A DNA stretch of 64,000 bases, taken from assembly GCA_016721005.1 (NCBI GenBank), contig JADKJM010000005.1, positions 248,001-312,000 on the forward strand. The letters are read 5' to 3'. The notes under the pieces were generated by a model. The model searched no databases. It worked only from the letters and a program-made list of their open reading frames with translations, and had not been told where the DNA came from. Each line of letters starts with the position of its first letter. Position 1 is the first letter of the stretch. This document shows positions 35,341 to 45,649 of this stretch, in pieces. The position numbers were made by a program, and so were the translations under genes. Origin of the DNA: Flavobacteriales bacterium. Its GTDB lineage: Bacteria > Bacteroidota > Bacteroidia > Flavobacteriales_F > PHOS-HE28.

Positions 35341-36624
35341 ATGACCGACCGACGATCCTTCATCCAACAAAGCGCGGCATTGCTCGGTGGATTGGCCTTG
35401 CATACCACGGTGCGCGGTGCGTACCCGGAACTTGCACCCGAACGGCCGGTCCTCGATGGCAACCAAGGCGAAGGTTCCTTCTGGTACAACGTGCGTGCCG
35501 CGTATGCGTGCAGTCCCACGCTCATCAACCTGAACAACGGCGGCGTGAGCCCGGCGCCGCGCGCGGCCATGGAAGCGCTGGACCATTACAACCGAATGTG
35601 CAACGAAGCGCCGAGCTACTACATGTGGCGCATCCTGGACCAGGACCGCGAACCCTTGCGCATGAACCTCGCCGCGCTGGCCGGTGTGCCACACGATGAA
35701 CTCGCCATTTGCCGCAATGCCACCGAAGCGTTGAACGGGATCATCTTCGGCTTGCCCTTGAAGGCCGGTGATGAAGTGGTGGTGAGCACCTACGATTACC
35801 CCAACATGGCCAACGCGTGGAAGCAACGCGCGTTGCGCGATGGGGTGAAGTTGGTCTACGCCGATCCGGATCTTCCGAGCACCGACGATGAAGCGATCGT
35901 GGAAGCCTTCGCGAGCAAGTTCACGGCGAAGACGAAACTGGTCCACATCACGCACATCGTGAATTGGAACGGCCAGATCCTACCCGTGCGGAAGATCGCC
36001 GACGCCGCACACGCGAAAGGCATTGAGGTGCTGGTGGACGCCGCGCACTCCTTCGCACTACTGGACTACACCATCCCGGATCTCGGCTGCGACTACTGGG
36101 GCACCAGCTTGCACAAGTTCCTGTGCGCGCCTTTCGGCAATGGGCTCATGTGGGTGAAGAAGGAGAAGATCGGGAAACTGTGGCCGCTGCTCAGCAACGA
36201 CAAGCCGCAGGGTGACGACATCCGCAAGTTCGAATCACTCGGCACGCGCAGTTTCCCCATCGAAATGGCCACGGGCTATTCCATCGACCTGCACAACCTG
36301 ATCGGATCGCAACGCAAGCAGGAGCGCGTTCATTCACTCAAGTTGCATTGGATGGACCAGGTGAAGGATGTCCCCGGCATCACCTTCCACACCTCCACCG
36401 ACCCGCGTTACAGTTGTGCGATCGGGTGCTTCGGCAAGGAGGGCATGAAGGCGACGGCGATCAGTGAGCAGCTCTTCGCGAAGTGGAAGATCCACACCGT
36501 GGCGATCGAACGCGAAGCGAAGCCGGGCATCGAAGCACCCTTCAACCACGTGCGCGTGACACCGAACGTGTACACGACCATGCAGGAGTTGGACAGGTTG
36601 GTGGAAGCGATCCACGCCTTGTGA
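35341..36624 (+). CDS. Aminotransferase class V family protein (Tat-type signal)
   Basis: This 427-residue PLP-dependent enzyme resembles isopenicillin-N-epimerase-like class V aminotransferases. It has LNNGGVSPAP for the N-terminal substrate region, ICRNATEALNG for phosphate binding, VDAAHSFALLDY for the pyridine-ring aspartate and WGTSLHKFLCAPFG with the PLP lysine. The N-terminus DRRSFIQQSAALLGGLAL is a twin-arginine signal, so the enzyme is predicted to fold in the cytoplasm and be exported. I chose the ATG at 35341 at the start of that signal. Its reaction is unknown. Longer frames upstream overlap the spacer and the divergent paralog. Confidence 0.88.
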   Translation: MTDRRSFIQQSAALLGGLALHTTVRGAYPELAPERPVLDGNQGEGSFWYNVRAAYACSPTLINLNNGGVSPAPRAAMEALDHYNRMCNEAPSYYMWRILDQDREPLRMNLAALAGVPHDELAICRNATEALNGIIFGLPLKAGDEVVVSTYDYPNMANAWKQRALRDGVKLVYADPDLPSTDDEAIVEAFASKFTAKTKLVHITHIVNWNGQILPVRKIADAAHAKGIEVLVDAAHSFALLDYTIPDLGCDYWGTSLHKFLCAPFGNGLMWVKKEKIGKLWPLLSNDKPQGDDIRKFESLGTRSFPIEMATGYSIDLHNLIGSQRKQERVHSLKLHWMDQVKDVPGITFHTSTDPRYSCAIGCFGKEGMKATAISEQLFAKWKIHTVAIEREAKPGIEAPFNHVRVTPNVYTTMQELDRLVEAIHAL

Positions 36625-36633
36625 TCGCTCGCG

Positions 36634-37488
36634 CTAGAGCGTGAACGGCATCCGGTGTACCCCTGCCCTATCCGCGCTGTGCGCATGGATCGCGTACGTG
36701 CCCGGCGGCCAATCGTGTACATCGAGTTGGAAGTCGATGGTATGTGATCCCGGTTCCAACCATTCGTGATCGTGCAGCACGCGTACCACGCGACCGTTGC
36801 GATCCAACACCACGGCGGTGAACTCCGTGCCCGCTGGCGCATCATACCGAATGCGCCGATGGATCGAGGCGGGGCGCTGCGAACACACGCGGCCTTCCTC
36901 CTCCGCGTACTTCAATGAGTACAGCGGCACCGGTTGCCCGCTGATGCGGCTCACCGCCAAACGCAAGGTGTCCTGCGCCGTGCTGTCCATGGCGCCCATG
37001 CTTTCGATGTCGTTGCCATCGCTCAACACCCAGATGGCGTTCTGTGCGATGCCGTTCGGAAAGTCGCCGCGCGCAACGGCCATGGCCACTGCGGTCAACT
37101 TCTCCGACGCCGGGCGACCGTTGCGATAGGCCTCTCCCACGTCCGGCCCTGTGCCCGATGCTTCGCAACAGAACGCGCGACACGTCACGGATCGTGAAGC
37201 GCCACCGCCTAGCGCGATCACTTCCTCACGCACCACGATGAGGTCCTGCACTTCGGGCTCTTGGCTGGTGAAGACCCAGCCCACCGGGATGCTTGTCTGT
37301 ATAGGACCGGTGGAGCGATTGCGCACTTCCACTTTCAGGCACTCGCCTGAGTGACCACCAAGTCCCACCGGTTTCAATTCGATCACGCGGTGTTCCAAAA
37401 GTTCGATCAGCGAACGTTGCTCGATCGCCACAGCGGAAATGGACAGGCACGCACAGAGGAACAGCAACAGGCTTCGGTCCGGGGTCAT
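36634..37488 (-). CDS. Secreted hypothetical protein
   Basis: I do not recognise a family for this 284-residue protein. It has a signal peptide (LLLFLCACLSISAVA), a strand-rich region with CLKVEVRNRST and SVTCRAFCCEASG, a central helical segment (ASEKLTAVAMAVARGDFPNG), and a C-terminal region with strands (FTAVVLDRNGRVVRVL, GSHTIDFQLDV, GTYAIHAHSADRAG) resembling a FlgD-like or T9SS-like beta sandwich without the usual sorting tail. It is convergent with the aminotransferase gene and divergent from none, lying between two T9SS genes on the same strand. Confidence 0.75.
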   Translation of the reverse strand: MTPDRSLLLFLCACLSISAVAIEQRSLIELLEHRVIELKPVGLGGHSGECLKVEVRNRSTGPIQTSIPVGWVFTSQEPEVQDLIVVREEVIALGGGASRSVTCRAFCCEASGTGPDVGEAYRNGRPASEKLTAVAMAVARGDFPNGIAQNAIWVLSDGNDIESMGAMDSTAQDTLRLAVSRISGQPVPLYSLKYAEEEGRVCSQRPASIHRRIRYDAPAGTEFTAVVLDRNGRVVRVLHDHEWLEPGSHTIDFQLDVHDWPPGTYAIHAHSADRAGVHRMPFTL

Positions 37489-37557
37489 GGTGGCGAGCTT
37501 TCACCTGCAACGCCATCACCGGCTCCCGCATTGCGCGGATCGACGGAAAGTGCTGGG

Positions 37558-39099
37558 CTAACGGAAGAGCGTGACGTGCCCGGCCTTCACGATCTCATCC
37601 GTGGCCGAGCACGGATCGCGCATCTGCATGGTGTACACATACACACCCATGGGCAGTCCCGCGCCATCCCATTGCTCCAGCGGGTTCTTCGTGCTCCAGA
37701 CGCTCGCGCCCCAACGATCGTAGAGGTTCAATTCGAAACCGGTCTCGGGGATCTCCACGCGATCCGGCCAGAAGTCGTTGATGCCGTCGTCATTCGGTGT
37801 GAAGGCATTGGCAAGGAAGAGCGTCGGCTCGGTGCGCACGTCGATCGTTACGGCCAACGTGTCGTCGCAGTGGTGCGACTCCGTGGCATAGAGCGTGAAG
37901 TCGTAGATGTTGTACCGGCCGAAGTCCCAGCGGATGAAGCCCGAACACGCATGCGTGACCAGGCTATCGCCGATGAAGAAGGCACATGAATCCGCAGTGC
38001 TGCCAAGGACGATCTCCACCATCGGCGTGCATGGCAGTTGCATTGCTGTGAAGATCGCAGGCACTTGCGCACGCACATAGATGCTGTCGGCCAACGGTGC
38101 GCTTCCACAATCAAAGAGGTCGAAGCCTTGCAGCGAGATCGGCTGCCAACCCGACTGCGGGAACACCACGGTGGGGTCCGGCACGTTGCTGAAACCGAAG
38201 CCGCCCCAGCGCCACACCAGTGAATCCGCATCGGTGGCGATGGTGTTCACCACCACGCCCACGTTCATGCACACCGTGTCCGGCGATACGTAGGCCACGA
38301 AGGGTGCGGGCAATTCCGTGAGGTTCACTTGCGCGGTGACCACACAACCAATGGTGGTATCCGTCGCCGTCACGCTCACGATGCCGATGGTTCCTTCCGC
38401 GACATTGATCACCGGGATGGTCTCGCCCGTGCTCCAGACGATCAGGTCCGCTTGGAAACCCCAGTCGAACGCTGCGGTGAGCACCGGTGGATCGCTGGGG
38501 CAATAGTCCACCTCGCCATCTATCCGCACCCCCGGATCACCGAGGCCGAGCGTGACAATGGACGGGCACGGCGGTGGGCCACCGGTGATGATCACCGAGT
38601 ACACGCCCGGGCCCATGTTGGTCAACGTGGTGGCACCCACGCCCGGCGCATGCGTCCACGACCATTGGTAGGGACCGGGGTCCACCGTGAAGGTGAGCGT
38701 GCCGTCGTTCGCGCCCGCGCAACTGATCCCCGTGGAAGTGAGCGAACCCAGCGGTGGAATGATCGGTTCGGTGAGCAGGGTATCGATGATCGTCTCGCAT
38801 CCACCGCCATCATCGATCACTACCGTGTACGGACCGGGGGGAAGGTTCGCCACCGTGGCGTTCATCGCATTCGCATCATGCGACCACGAATAATTGTACG
38901 GACCGCCGGAGTTGCTCACCACCGTGAGCGTGCCGTCATCCACGGTGGGGCAGGTAATGGGCGTGCTCGTGAGCACCACATCGCACGGCGGTAACTGGGC
39001 CTGCGCGGTGGCGGCCAAGAGGGTAAGGAGGAGAAGGAGAAGCGGCCGCACGGGGCGCGAATTTCGACAAAGAACGCTTATAGGGAAGGCGATAGGCAT
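37558..39099 (-). CDS. T9SS type B protein (paralog B1)
   Basis: The 513-residue protein has a signal peptide (LLLLLLTLLAATAQAQ), two SprB-type repeats (NSGGPYNYSWSHDANAM and a DPGPYQWSW segment), a middle region with Ig-like spacing (YCPSDPPVL, PAPFVAYVSPDTVCMNVG), the module STADSCAFFIGDSLVTHAC and a type B sorting domain (NAFTPNDDGINDFWPDRVE, DRWGASVWST, AGHVTLFR). It is a close paralog of the gene at 39159 along its whole length except for one extra repeat. I chose the ATG at 39099, which gives the signal peptide. It should be surface exposed. Confidence 0.9.
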   Translation of the reverse strand: MPIAFPISVLCRNSRPVRPLLLLLLTLLAATAQAQLPPCDVVLTSTPITCPTVDDGTLTVVSNSGGPYNYSWSHDANAMNATVANLPPGPYTVVIDDGGGCETIIDTLLTEPIIPPLGSLTSTGISCAGANDGTLTFTVDPGPYQWSWTHAPGVGATTLTNMGPGVYSVIITGGPPPCPSIVTLGLGDPGVRIDGEVDYCPSDPPVLTAAFDWGFQADLIVWSTGETIPVINVAEGTIGIVSVTATDTTIGCVVTAQVNLTELPAPFVAYVSPDTVCMNVGVVVNTIATDADSLVWRWGGFGFSNVPDPTVVFPQSGWQPISLQGFDLFDCGSAPLADSIYVRAQVPAIFTAMQLPCTPMVEIVLGSTADSCAFFIGDSLVTHACSGFIRWDFGRYNIYDFTLYATESHHCDDTLAVTIDVRTEPTLFLANAFTPNDDGINDFWPDRVEIPETGFELNLYDRWGASVWSTKNPLEQWDGAGLPMGVYVYTMQMRDPCSATDEIVKAGHVTLFR

Positions 39100-39158
39100 C
39101 CCATCCGGGGAACGGTGGTGCCGGGGAAGGACGCGGCAGGTATGACCGGCGATGCCCG

Positions 39159-40419
39159 CTAACGGAAAACGGTCACATGCCCCACCTTGGTGATCTCGTC
39201 CGTGGCCGAGCAGGGGTCGCGCATCTTCATGGTATAGACATACACCCCCATGGGCACCCCATCGCCATCCCATTGGTCCGCAGGGTTGGTGGTGACCCAG
39301 ATGCTCTCGCCCCAGCGGTCATAGAGGTTCAATTCGTAGCCGAGTTCCGGTATGTCCACCCGGTTCGGCCACAGGTCATTGATCCCGTCCTCGTTCGGGG
39401 TGAAGGCATTGGCCAGAAAGAGCGTGGGCTCCGTGCGCACATCCACGATCGTGTGCAAGGTGTCGTTGCAGTTGTTGTGCTGCGTGGCGTAGAGGGTGAA
39501 GTCATAGAAGTCGTACCGACCGAAGTCCCAGCGGATATAGCCATCGCATGCGTGCGTCACCAAGCTATCGCCGATGAAGAAGGCGCAGGAATCCGCCGTG
39601 CTGCCCAAGAGGATCTCCACCATGGGCGTGCAGGGGATCTGGATCGCGGAGAAGATCGCCGGCACTTGCGCGCGGATGAAGATGCTGTCCTGCAACGGCA
39701 GTCCGCCGCAATCCAACGTGTCGAAGCCCTGCAAGGACACTGGTTGCCAACCCGCCTGCGACAACACGATGGTGGGGTCCGGGATGTTGCTGAAGCCGGA
39801 TCCGCCCCAGCGCCAGACGATCGAGTCCGCGTTGGTGGCGATGGTGTTCACCACGATGCCCACGTTCATGCACGCGCTATCCGGCGCTACGAAGGCCACG
39901 AAGGGGCTGGGCAGCATGGAGAGGTTCACCTGGTCGGTAACCACGCAGCCGTTGGCATCCGTGGAGGTCACGTCCACCATGCCGATGGTGCCGTTGGGAA
40001 TGTTGATCGTCGCGCTGGTCTCCGTCGTGCTCCACAAGAAGCCCAGTGGCTGGAAGCCCCCGATGGGGATCGCGGTGAGCACCGGCGGATCGCTGGGGCA
40101 ATAGTTCACCACGCCGGAAATGATCACATCCGGCTCCACCAGCACCGTGTCCAGGAAGGATTCGCAGCTTACGCCATCGGTCACTTGCACATCATACAGG
40201 CCCGGGCCAAGGCCGGTGGCCGTGCCAGCGTTCAGCGTGGCGTCATGCCCCCAGATGTACGTGTACGGCCCGCCGGAATTGCTCACCACCGTGATCGCGC
40301 CATCCGCAGCACCGGCGCATGTGATCCATTGCACGGTCAAGCGACACATCGCAGGGCGGCAACTGGGCGAAGAGGCCGAAGGGCAAGGACAAGGCAAGAG
40401 CGAGGGCAGCCGAACGCAT
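39159..40419 (-). pseudogene. Frameshifted T9SS type B protein (paralog B2)
   Basis: This is a paralog of the gene at 37558, with the same middle module and sorting domain. The signal peptide (MRSAALALALSLPFGLFAQL, start at 40419) and the first few residues PPCDV lie in one frame, while the rest, from LTVQWITCAGAADG onward, is in another. Comparison with B1 (LPPCDVVLTSTPITC) places the break at about 40340-40360. The change may be a real frameshift that kills the gene or a sequencing error. If repaired, the protein has about 420 residues and lacks the second SprB repeat of B1. Confidence 0.75.
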
Positions 40420-40709
40420 GGGTCGGGACGAAGATCGGGAATGGATGGTTAGGGGGTGGGCGGACCGATCGTGCAGGGTCCCCGAGACGGGAGACCCAGC
40501 AAAGGCAGCGAAGGCAGCGGAACGAAACGCGAACACCGCACGCCGTTAGGTTCTTGCGCCCACCTCTCGGTGACCGTGCCACGTACCCCTATGACAGGGT
40601 TCCAGCGTGCGGCGTTCAACGGTGTGAACATAAGCAGGTTCGGCCGCTTTGTGTATGGGACGACTCAATGCGGAGACCACGACGGAGTTTGGATCTGCAC
40701 GTCCTCCGG
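40420..40709. other. Spacer without a supported gene
   Basis: I see no gene in this 290-base stretch. It contains an AAAGGCAGCGAAGGCAGCGG repeat of a short unit near 40501-40520 and CACCTCTCGGTGACCGTG with a small palindrome. Frames open through it are not family-like. It separates the frameshifted T9SS gene from the inverted-repeat element. Confidence 0.5.
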
Positions 40710-41046
40710 GTAACGGGACTGCGGCTCAAGGCCGCAGTGACGCTCGCGGGCACGTCACTGCGGCCTTGAGCCCAATGTCATTAAGTTAAGGGGAAGTCCC
40801 GTTCCCGGTGAGCGTCACACCGGAACCCGACGGCAGGAGGGTATCCGGTGTCTCACCAATGCCCCATGGAGAAGGTGCCCTCCTTTGTGAGACGCAGCCC
40901 GTCCCTGACGAGGAGGGGATGACCGGGCGGGATAGCCCGCTTCGCGGATCTTCCGGCGTAACGTCCGTAGAGCGAGTGTGCTTGGGAAGCCCAAGGCCTT
41001 TAGCCCTTAACTTAATGCCATTGGCCTTGAGCCGCAGTCCCGTTAC
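40710..41046. repeat. 337-base inverted-repeat-bounded structured element
   Basis: Perfect 24-base inverted arms lie at 40710-40733 and 41023-41046, and a nested perfect 14-base pair lies at 40779-40792 and 41004-41017. Inside the left end, 40725-40742 and 40753-40770 form an 18-base perfect hairpin with a 10-base loop. The middle holds further stems, for example GTCTCAC with GTGAGAC (40849-40855 and 40887-40893) and GCGGG with CCCGC (40927-40940). It has no long reading frame. It could be a miniature inverted-repeat transposable element or a structured RNA. Part of its end sequence recurs at 44128-44215. Confidence 0.75.
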
Positions 41047-41094
41047 TCCTATGCACCATCCTCAGGGCCTTCCTACTTTCACGCGCCCCGCACC

Positions 41095-44000
41095 ATGCCC
41101 CTGTTCCAAACCGCCGTCCTCAACAAGTACCTGAAGGAACTGGACGGCGCCCGCGTGGCCGCTGCCTACGCCATCTTCACCGCGCACTTCCACGATGCCG
41201 GTATACAGGCCAACATCCGCGAGGCCAAGGAAGAGCAGTACCAAGAAGGCTTTCTGCGCGACCTCTTCGTGAACGTGCTGGGCTACACACTGAACCCGCA
41301 GAAGGACTACGAGCTTACCAGCGAATTCAAGAACGAGAAAGGCGCGAAGAAGGCCGATGGCGCCATCCTGCAAAAGGGCAAGGCGCTGGCGGTGATCGAA
41401 CTGAAGGGCACCGACACGACCGACCTGCAGACCATCAACACGCAGGCCTTCAACTACAAGGCCAACCACACCGAGTGCGTGTACGTGGTCACCAGCAACT
41501 TCCACAAGCTGCGCTTCTTCATCGACAATGCGGTGGAACATGTGGAGTTCGACCTCTTCACGCTGAAGGAAGAAGACTTCCGCGTGCTGTGGTTGTGCCT
41601 GCAACGCGACAACCTGCTGGGTGGCATACCGAAGAAGGTGAAGGCCGAAAGCCTGCAACAGGAAGAGAAGATCACCAAGTTGCTGTACAAGGATTACAGC
41701 ACCTTCAAGAACGCGCTGTGGCAGGACCTCTGCACCAACCACCCCGAGCACGACAAACTCCAACTCTACAAGAAGAGTCAGAAACTGCTGGACCGTTTCC
41801 TCTTCGTGCTCTTCAGCGAGGACAAGGGCCTGTTGCCGCCCAACAGCATCCGCGAGATCGCCGACCAATGGGTGAAGCTGAAGGAGCTGGATGCCTACGT
41901 GCCGCTCTACGAACGCTTCCAGAAGTACTTCGGCTACCTCAACACCGGGCACAAGGGACAGCACCACGAGATCTTCGCCTACAACGGCGGCCTCTTCAAG
42001 CCGGATGAACTGCTGGACAATGTGCGCATCAGCGACGAGGTGCTGCACCCGCACCTGCTGCACACTGAGCAAGTACGACTTCGCCAGCGAGGTGGACGTG
42101 AACATCCTCGGCCACATCTTCGAGCACAGCCTCAACGAGATCGAGAACATCACCGCGCAGCTGGAAGGCCGCGCCGTGGACAGCAAGAAGACCAAGCGCA
42201 AGAAGGACGGTGTGTTCTACACGCCGAAGTACATCACCCAATACATCGTGGAGCACACGGTCGGCCGCCTGTGTACCGAGAAGAAGGACGAGCTGGGCGT
42301 GGTGGACGAGGAGTACGCCAAGGGCCGCAAGGGCAGGCAGAAGAAGACCATCAAGGAACTGGATACCAAGTTGGATGTGTACCGCGATTGGCTCCTGCGC
42401 CTCACCATCTGCGATCCCGCCTGCGGCAGCGGCGCCTTCCTGAACCAGGCGCTGGACTTCCTGATCGCCGAGCACCGCTACGTGGACGAGCTACAGGCCA
42501 GCCTCCTCGGCCACAGCATCACCTTCAAGGACATCGGCGACCACATCCTGGAGCGCAACATCTACGGCGTGGACATCAACGAGGAGAGCGTGGAGATCGC
42601 GCGCCTCAGCCTGTGGCTGCGCACCGCCACCAAGGGCCGCAAGCTGAACGACCTCAGCAGCAACATCAAGTGCGGCAACAGCTTGATCGATGACCCCGCC
42701 GTGGCAGGTGACAAGGCGTTTGATTGGAAGAAGGAGTTCCCGCGTGTGTTTGAGAAAGGTGCCCATTCGACAGGCTCAGGGCAAGGGTTCGATGTGGTTA
42801 TTGGGAATCCGCCGTATGGTGCTGAATTGACACCGCACGTTGTTTCATTCATCGAGACCCAATATGAAACGTTCGAGTACCAGTTGAATTCATACGTGAT
42901 TTTCTATGAGCGCGGTGTGGCAATACTCAAGGATGCTGGGTTTCTTGGCTACATAACACCAGCAACTTTCACCTATCAGCACTACTTCCGGAAGCTGAGG
43001 TCATTTCTTCAGCGATTCGAACAAGCATCGGTAGTCAAGTACTTCTATGAGGTCTTTGCGGATGCCGACATCGGAGACGCAGTAACATGGGTACTTCGAA
43101 AGCGCAAAAACCTGTATGGAGTACTTAGCTACCAACTCTGCAAGGAGCCAAGTGAGGCTGGCAATTTCCCCTCGTTAGTTCCATACGCCAACCTGGTCGC
43201 CAAGGACGGCACTTATAAATTATCCGGTATTGGGATTGACTTGGAACGATTCATTGTGAACTGTAACCTGCTCGGCGACCTCTGCACTATTATCGTTGGC
43301 ATCAAACCTTACCAGACTGGCAAGGGTGTACCGAAACAGACAGCAGACCTAGTCGTAGCCAAACCATTCACATCGACCCATCGCATCGATGAATCATATG
43401 TACAGTGCATCATAGGCAAGGACTTTCACCGGTACCGGTATATCAATGAGCCAGAGATGTTCCTGAAGTACGGCAAGTGGCTTGCCGAACCCCGCGAGAC
43501 GGCACCATTCTTTGAACCCGAGAAGATTGTCTTGCGACAAACGTCAGATTCGCTCATCGGTCATCTTGAAGTCCGCCAGCGCATTGATTTGAACAACGTG
43601 TACAACATAGGACACCCTATTGAAGGCTATCAACTTCGGTATCTGCTCGGACTGCTCAATGGGAAACTCTTGAACTACATCTATCAATCCATCGCACAAG
43701 AGAAGGGTCGCACATTCGCTGAAGTCAAGAAGGTCAACTTGGCAAAGCTTCCTATTGTGAAGGCGTCAATCACTCAGCAAAACGTTATAAGTGAATTGGT
43801 GAATTCGATCATCTCAAGTAATGAAGCCCTTCAATCCATTCAAGCGAATCTTTTAGATCTCCTCCGATCCAAATACACCCTCCCGAAGCTCTCGCGCAAC
43901 TTGGAGAACTGGCCCGCGCTGGATTACAAGGGCTTCTTGAAGGAGCTGAAGAAGGCGAAGGTTTCCCTAAGCCTTGCCGAGGAGGCGGAGTGGCTGGGCT

Positions 44001-44152
44001 ACTTTACCGAGCAACAGGCCAAGGCCCACGCGCTGCAAGCCCAGATAGACAAGACGGATAAAGAGATCGATGCGCTGGTGTACGCGCTGTATGGGTTGAC
44101 GAAGGAGGAGGTGGGGGTTGTGGAGGGGACTGCGGCTCGGGGGCCGCAGTGA
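41095..44152 (+). pseudogene. Frameshifted type IIG restriction-modification enzyme
   Basis: Two overlapping frames together encode one protein of about 1018 residues. The N-terminal part (41095 to about 42065) has a PD-(D/E)XK-like nuclease motif (KADGAILQKGKALAVIELKG). The second frame carries on with DPACGSGAFLNQAL (SAM motif I), GVDINEESVEIARL and the adenine methylase motif NPPYG, then a TaqI-like target-recognition region and a short helical end. This is the layout of Eco57I-like enzymes that cut and methylate DNA with one chain. The frame changes at about 42050-42070, so it is broken or mis-sequenced. The recognition domain (about 42800-43860) is distinctly more AT-rich than the flanks. 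Its stop is inside a repeat. Confidence 0.85.
42762..42782 (+). repeat. Small repeat inserted in the methylase gene
   Basis: The segment contains TTCGACAGGCTCAGGGC, a palindrome-flanking motif that I recall as common in scattered repeats of Bacteroidota and other environmental genomes. It is in frame and adds about eight residues (AHSTGSGQ) directly before the FDVVIGNPPYG catalytic stretch. Confidence 0.5.
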
Positions 44153-44215
44153 CGTGCTCCCCAGCGGTGACGCCCCCCCGGAGCCGTCACTGCGGGCTTG
44201 ACCCGCAGTCCCGTC
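44128..44215. repeat. Inverted repeat overlapping the end of the methylase gene
   Basis: GGACTGCGG (44128-44136) pairs with CCGCAGTCC (44203-44211), and a GCCGCAGTGACG arm pairs with CGTCACTGCGGG near 44185. The sequence resembles the arms of the element at 40710-41046. The last eight codons of the methylase gene (GTAARGPQ and stop) are encoded by this repeat, and it could also serve as a terminator. Confidence 0.65.
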
Positions 44216-44252
44216 AACCAACCACGAGTGAGAACGCGATGATCGAAGGCAA

Positions 44253-45448
44253 ATGATGAAAATGCTCCGTAGCATAGAACCCCTGATCTTCTGCATCCTA
44301 TCGCTGCAAAGTGCCGCGCAGGATGCGGGTGTGCGCGTGTTCGCACAAGCAAGCGGCGCGGTGGCCTGGGTGGAGACCATCAGCGCGGACAGCTTGCACC
44401 GCCTGCGCAGCAGCGGCGTGGTGCTGAAGGAACAAGGCTGGTTGCTCACCACCTTTCACGGCTACAAATACGGTGACAACATCACTGCTCGGTTAGGCGA
44501 AGTGCCTTTACGCTTGGGTGCTGTGATCACCGCCGATGAAGCACGCGATCTGGTAGTTGTACAAGTGCTCGGCACCGAACCCGCTGCGGCATGGAAGTCC
44601 GTACCAACGCTTGCCACCGTCACCAGCAATGCCATCCCCACCGGAGCGGACGGCTATGCCATCGGCAACCCCAACGGCGCGGAACTGGTCATCAGCCACG
44701 GTCTCGTGAGCGGGCTGCGGCCATTCGGAAGAACGGGGCGCAAGCTGCCTCAATTCTCCGCACCCATCAGCGAAGGCAACAGCGGCGGCGCCTTGGTGGA
44801 TAGCAAGGCACGGCTCATCGGTCTGCCCATGGCGTGGCATGCGGATGGCGGCGGCCAAGCGCTCAACTTCGCCCTGCCCATGGAAGAGATCTTCGCTGCC
44901 GTCGCCATCCCGCGCAACGACATGCCCGTGCCCGATGCAGCATGGTTGTTCGCCACCCATGCCTACCGAATAGGCGACTGCCTACGGGCGCAGGAACTCT
45001 TCATAGGCATCATCAAGAACAACAGCACGCACGCATCGGATGCCGCCTACTACAGTGCGCGGTGCATGCAACGCAGCGGCAACGCCAAAGGCGCACAAGA
45101 GATCTACGAGCGCCTTGTGGTCATCGACCCCTTGGACGCCAAGAGCCTGTACCGCCTCGGGGAAGTGCTACTGGAACTCGGCGAAACGCAACGCGCCTTC
45201 GAGTTGCGCCAACGGGCCGGTCGCCTGAACCCGGACCTGCTCACCAACGACCAATGGGATTGTTGCGTCACCATTACACCACCGCCGCGCTTGACAGCGC
45301 CGTGGACAAGTGCTACCGCAAGGCGCCCTTTACCAACGAGCCGCAACGGGTGGCGTACTTGTTCGAGTTGGTTGAGAAGTATAGTAGTGGGTTGTTGGCG
45401 GGGGTGAAACCGAGATCGCGTCGCTCCGCTCGCGAGAAGAAGGGATGA
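44253..45448 (+). pseudogene. Frameshifted trypsin-like serine protease with TPRs
   Basis: The frame starts with MMKMLRSIEPLIFCILSLQS, a signal peptide, followed by a trypsin-like domain with the apparent triad: His in LLTTFHGYKY, Asp in EARDLVVVQV and Ser in ISEGNSGGAL. Residues about 230-335 are TPR-like (AYRIGDCLRAQELF, AQEIYERLVVIDPLDAKSLY). Near 45255-45270 the reading frame ends up out of step: the family-like continuation RHHYTTAALDSAVDKCYRKA is in another frame, to the stop at 45448. A single missing base would explain this. If intact it would be a periplasmic or surface protease of about 397 residues. Confidence 0.75.
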
Positions 45449-45469
45449 GTACGCGCAATGCCAACGCAC

Positions 45470-45612
45470 GCCCCACCCCGGCCCTCCCCGAGGGGGAGGG
45501 AGAAACGCCCACCCCGGCCCTCTCAGTTGCTTCGTTGCGCTCGCACCACATGCACGGACCTGGCCCGGAGCGCTCTGACCCTCTCCCCCGGAGAGGGCAG
45601 AGAGAGGCGCGC
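45470..45612. repeat. REP-like palindromic sequences
   Basis: The spacer holds two related CACCCCGGCCCTC motifs near 45472 and 45511, GGCCCTCCCCGAGGGGGAGG (a palindrome, 45481-45500), and CCTCTCCCCCGGAGAGGG at 45581-45598. Such GC-rich palindromes are typical REP or attenuator-like sequences. No gene is supported here. Confidence 0.6.
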
Positions 45613-45649
45613 GTAGGCCTGCGCGGTCTTCCCCTCCTACTTTCACCCC

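Noticed and set aside
39177..40769. Long open frame on the plus strand (530 codons) across the T9SS paralog
   Set aside because: It is antisense to a clear sorting-domain protein, has no family features, and is rich in Arg, His and Gly as expected for a shadow in GC-rich DNA.
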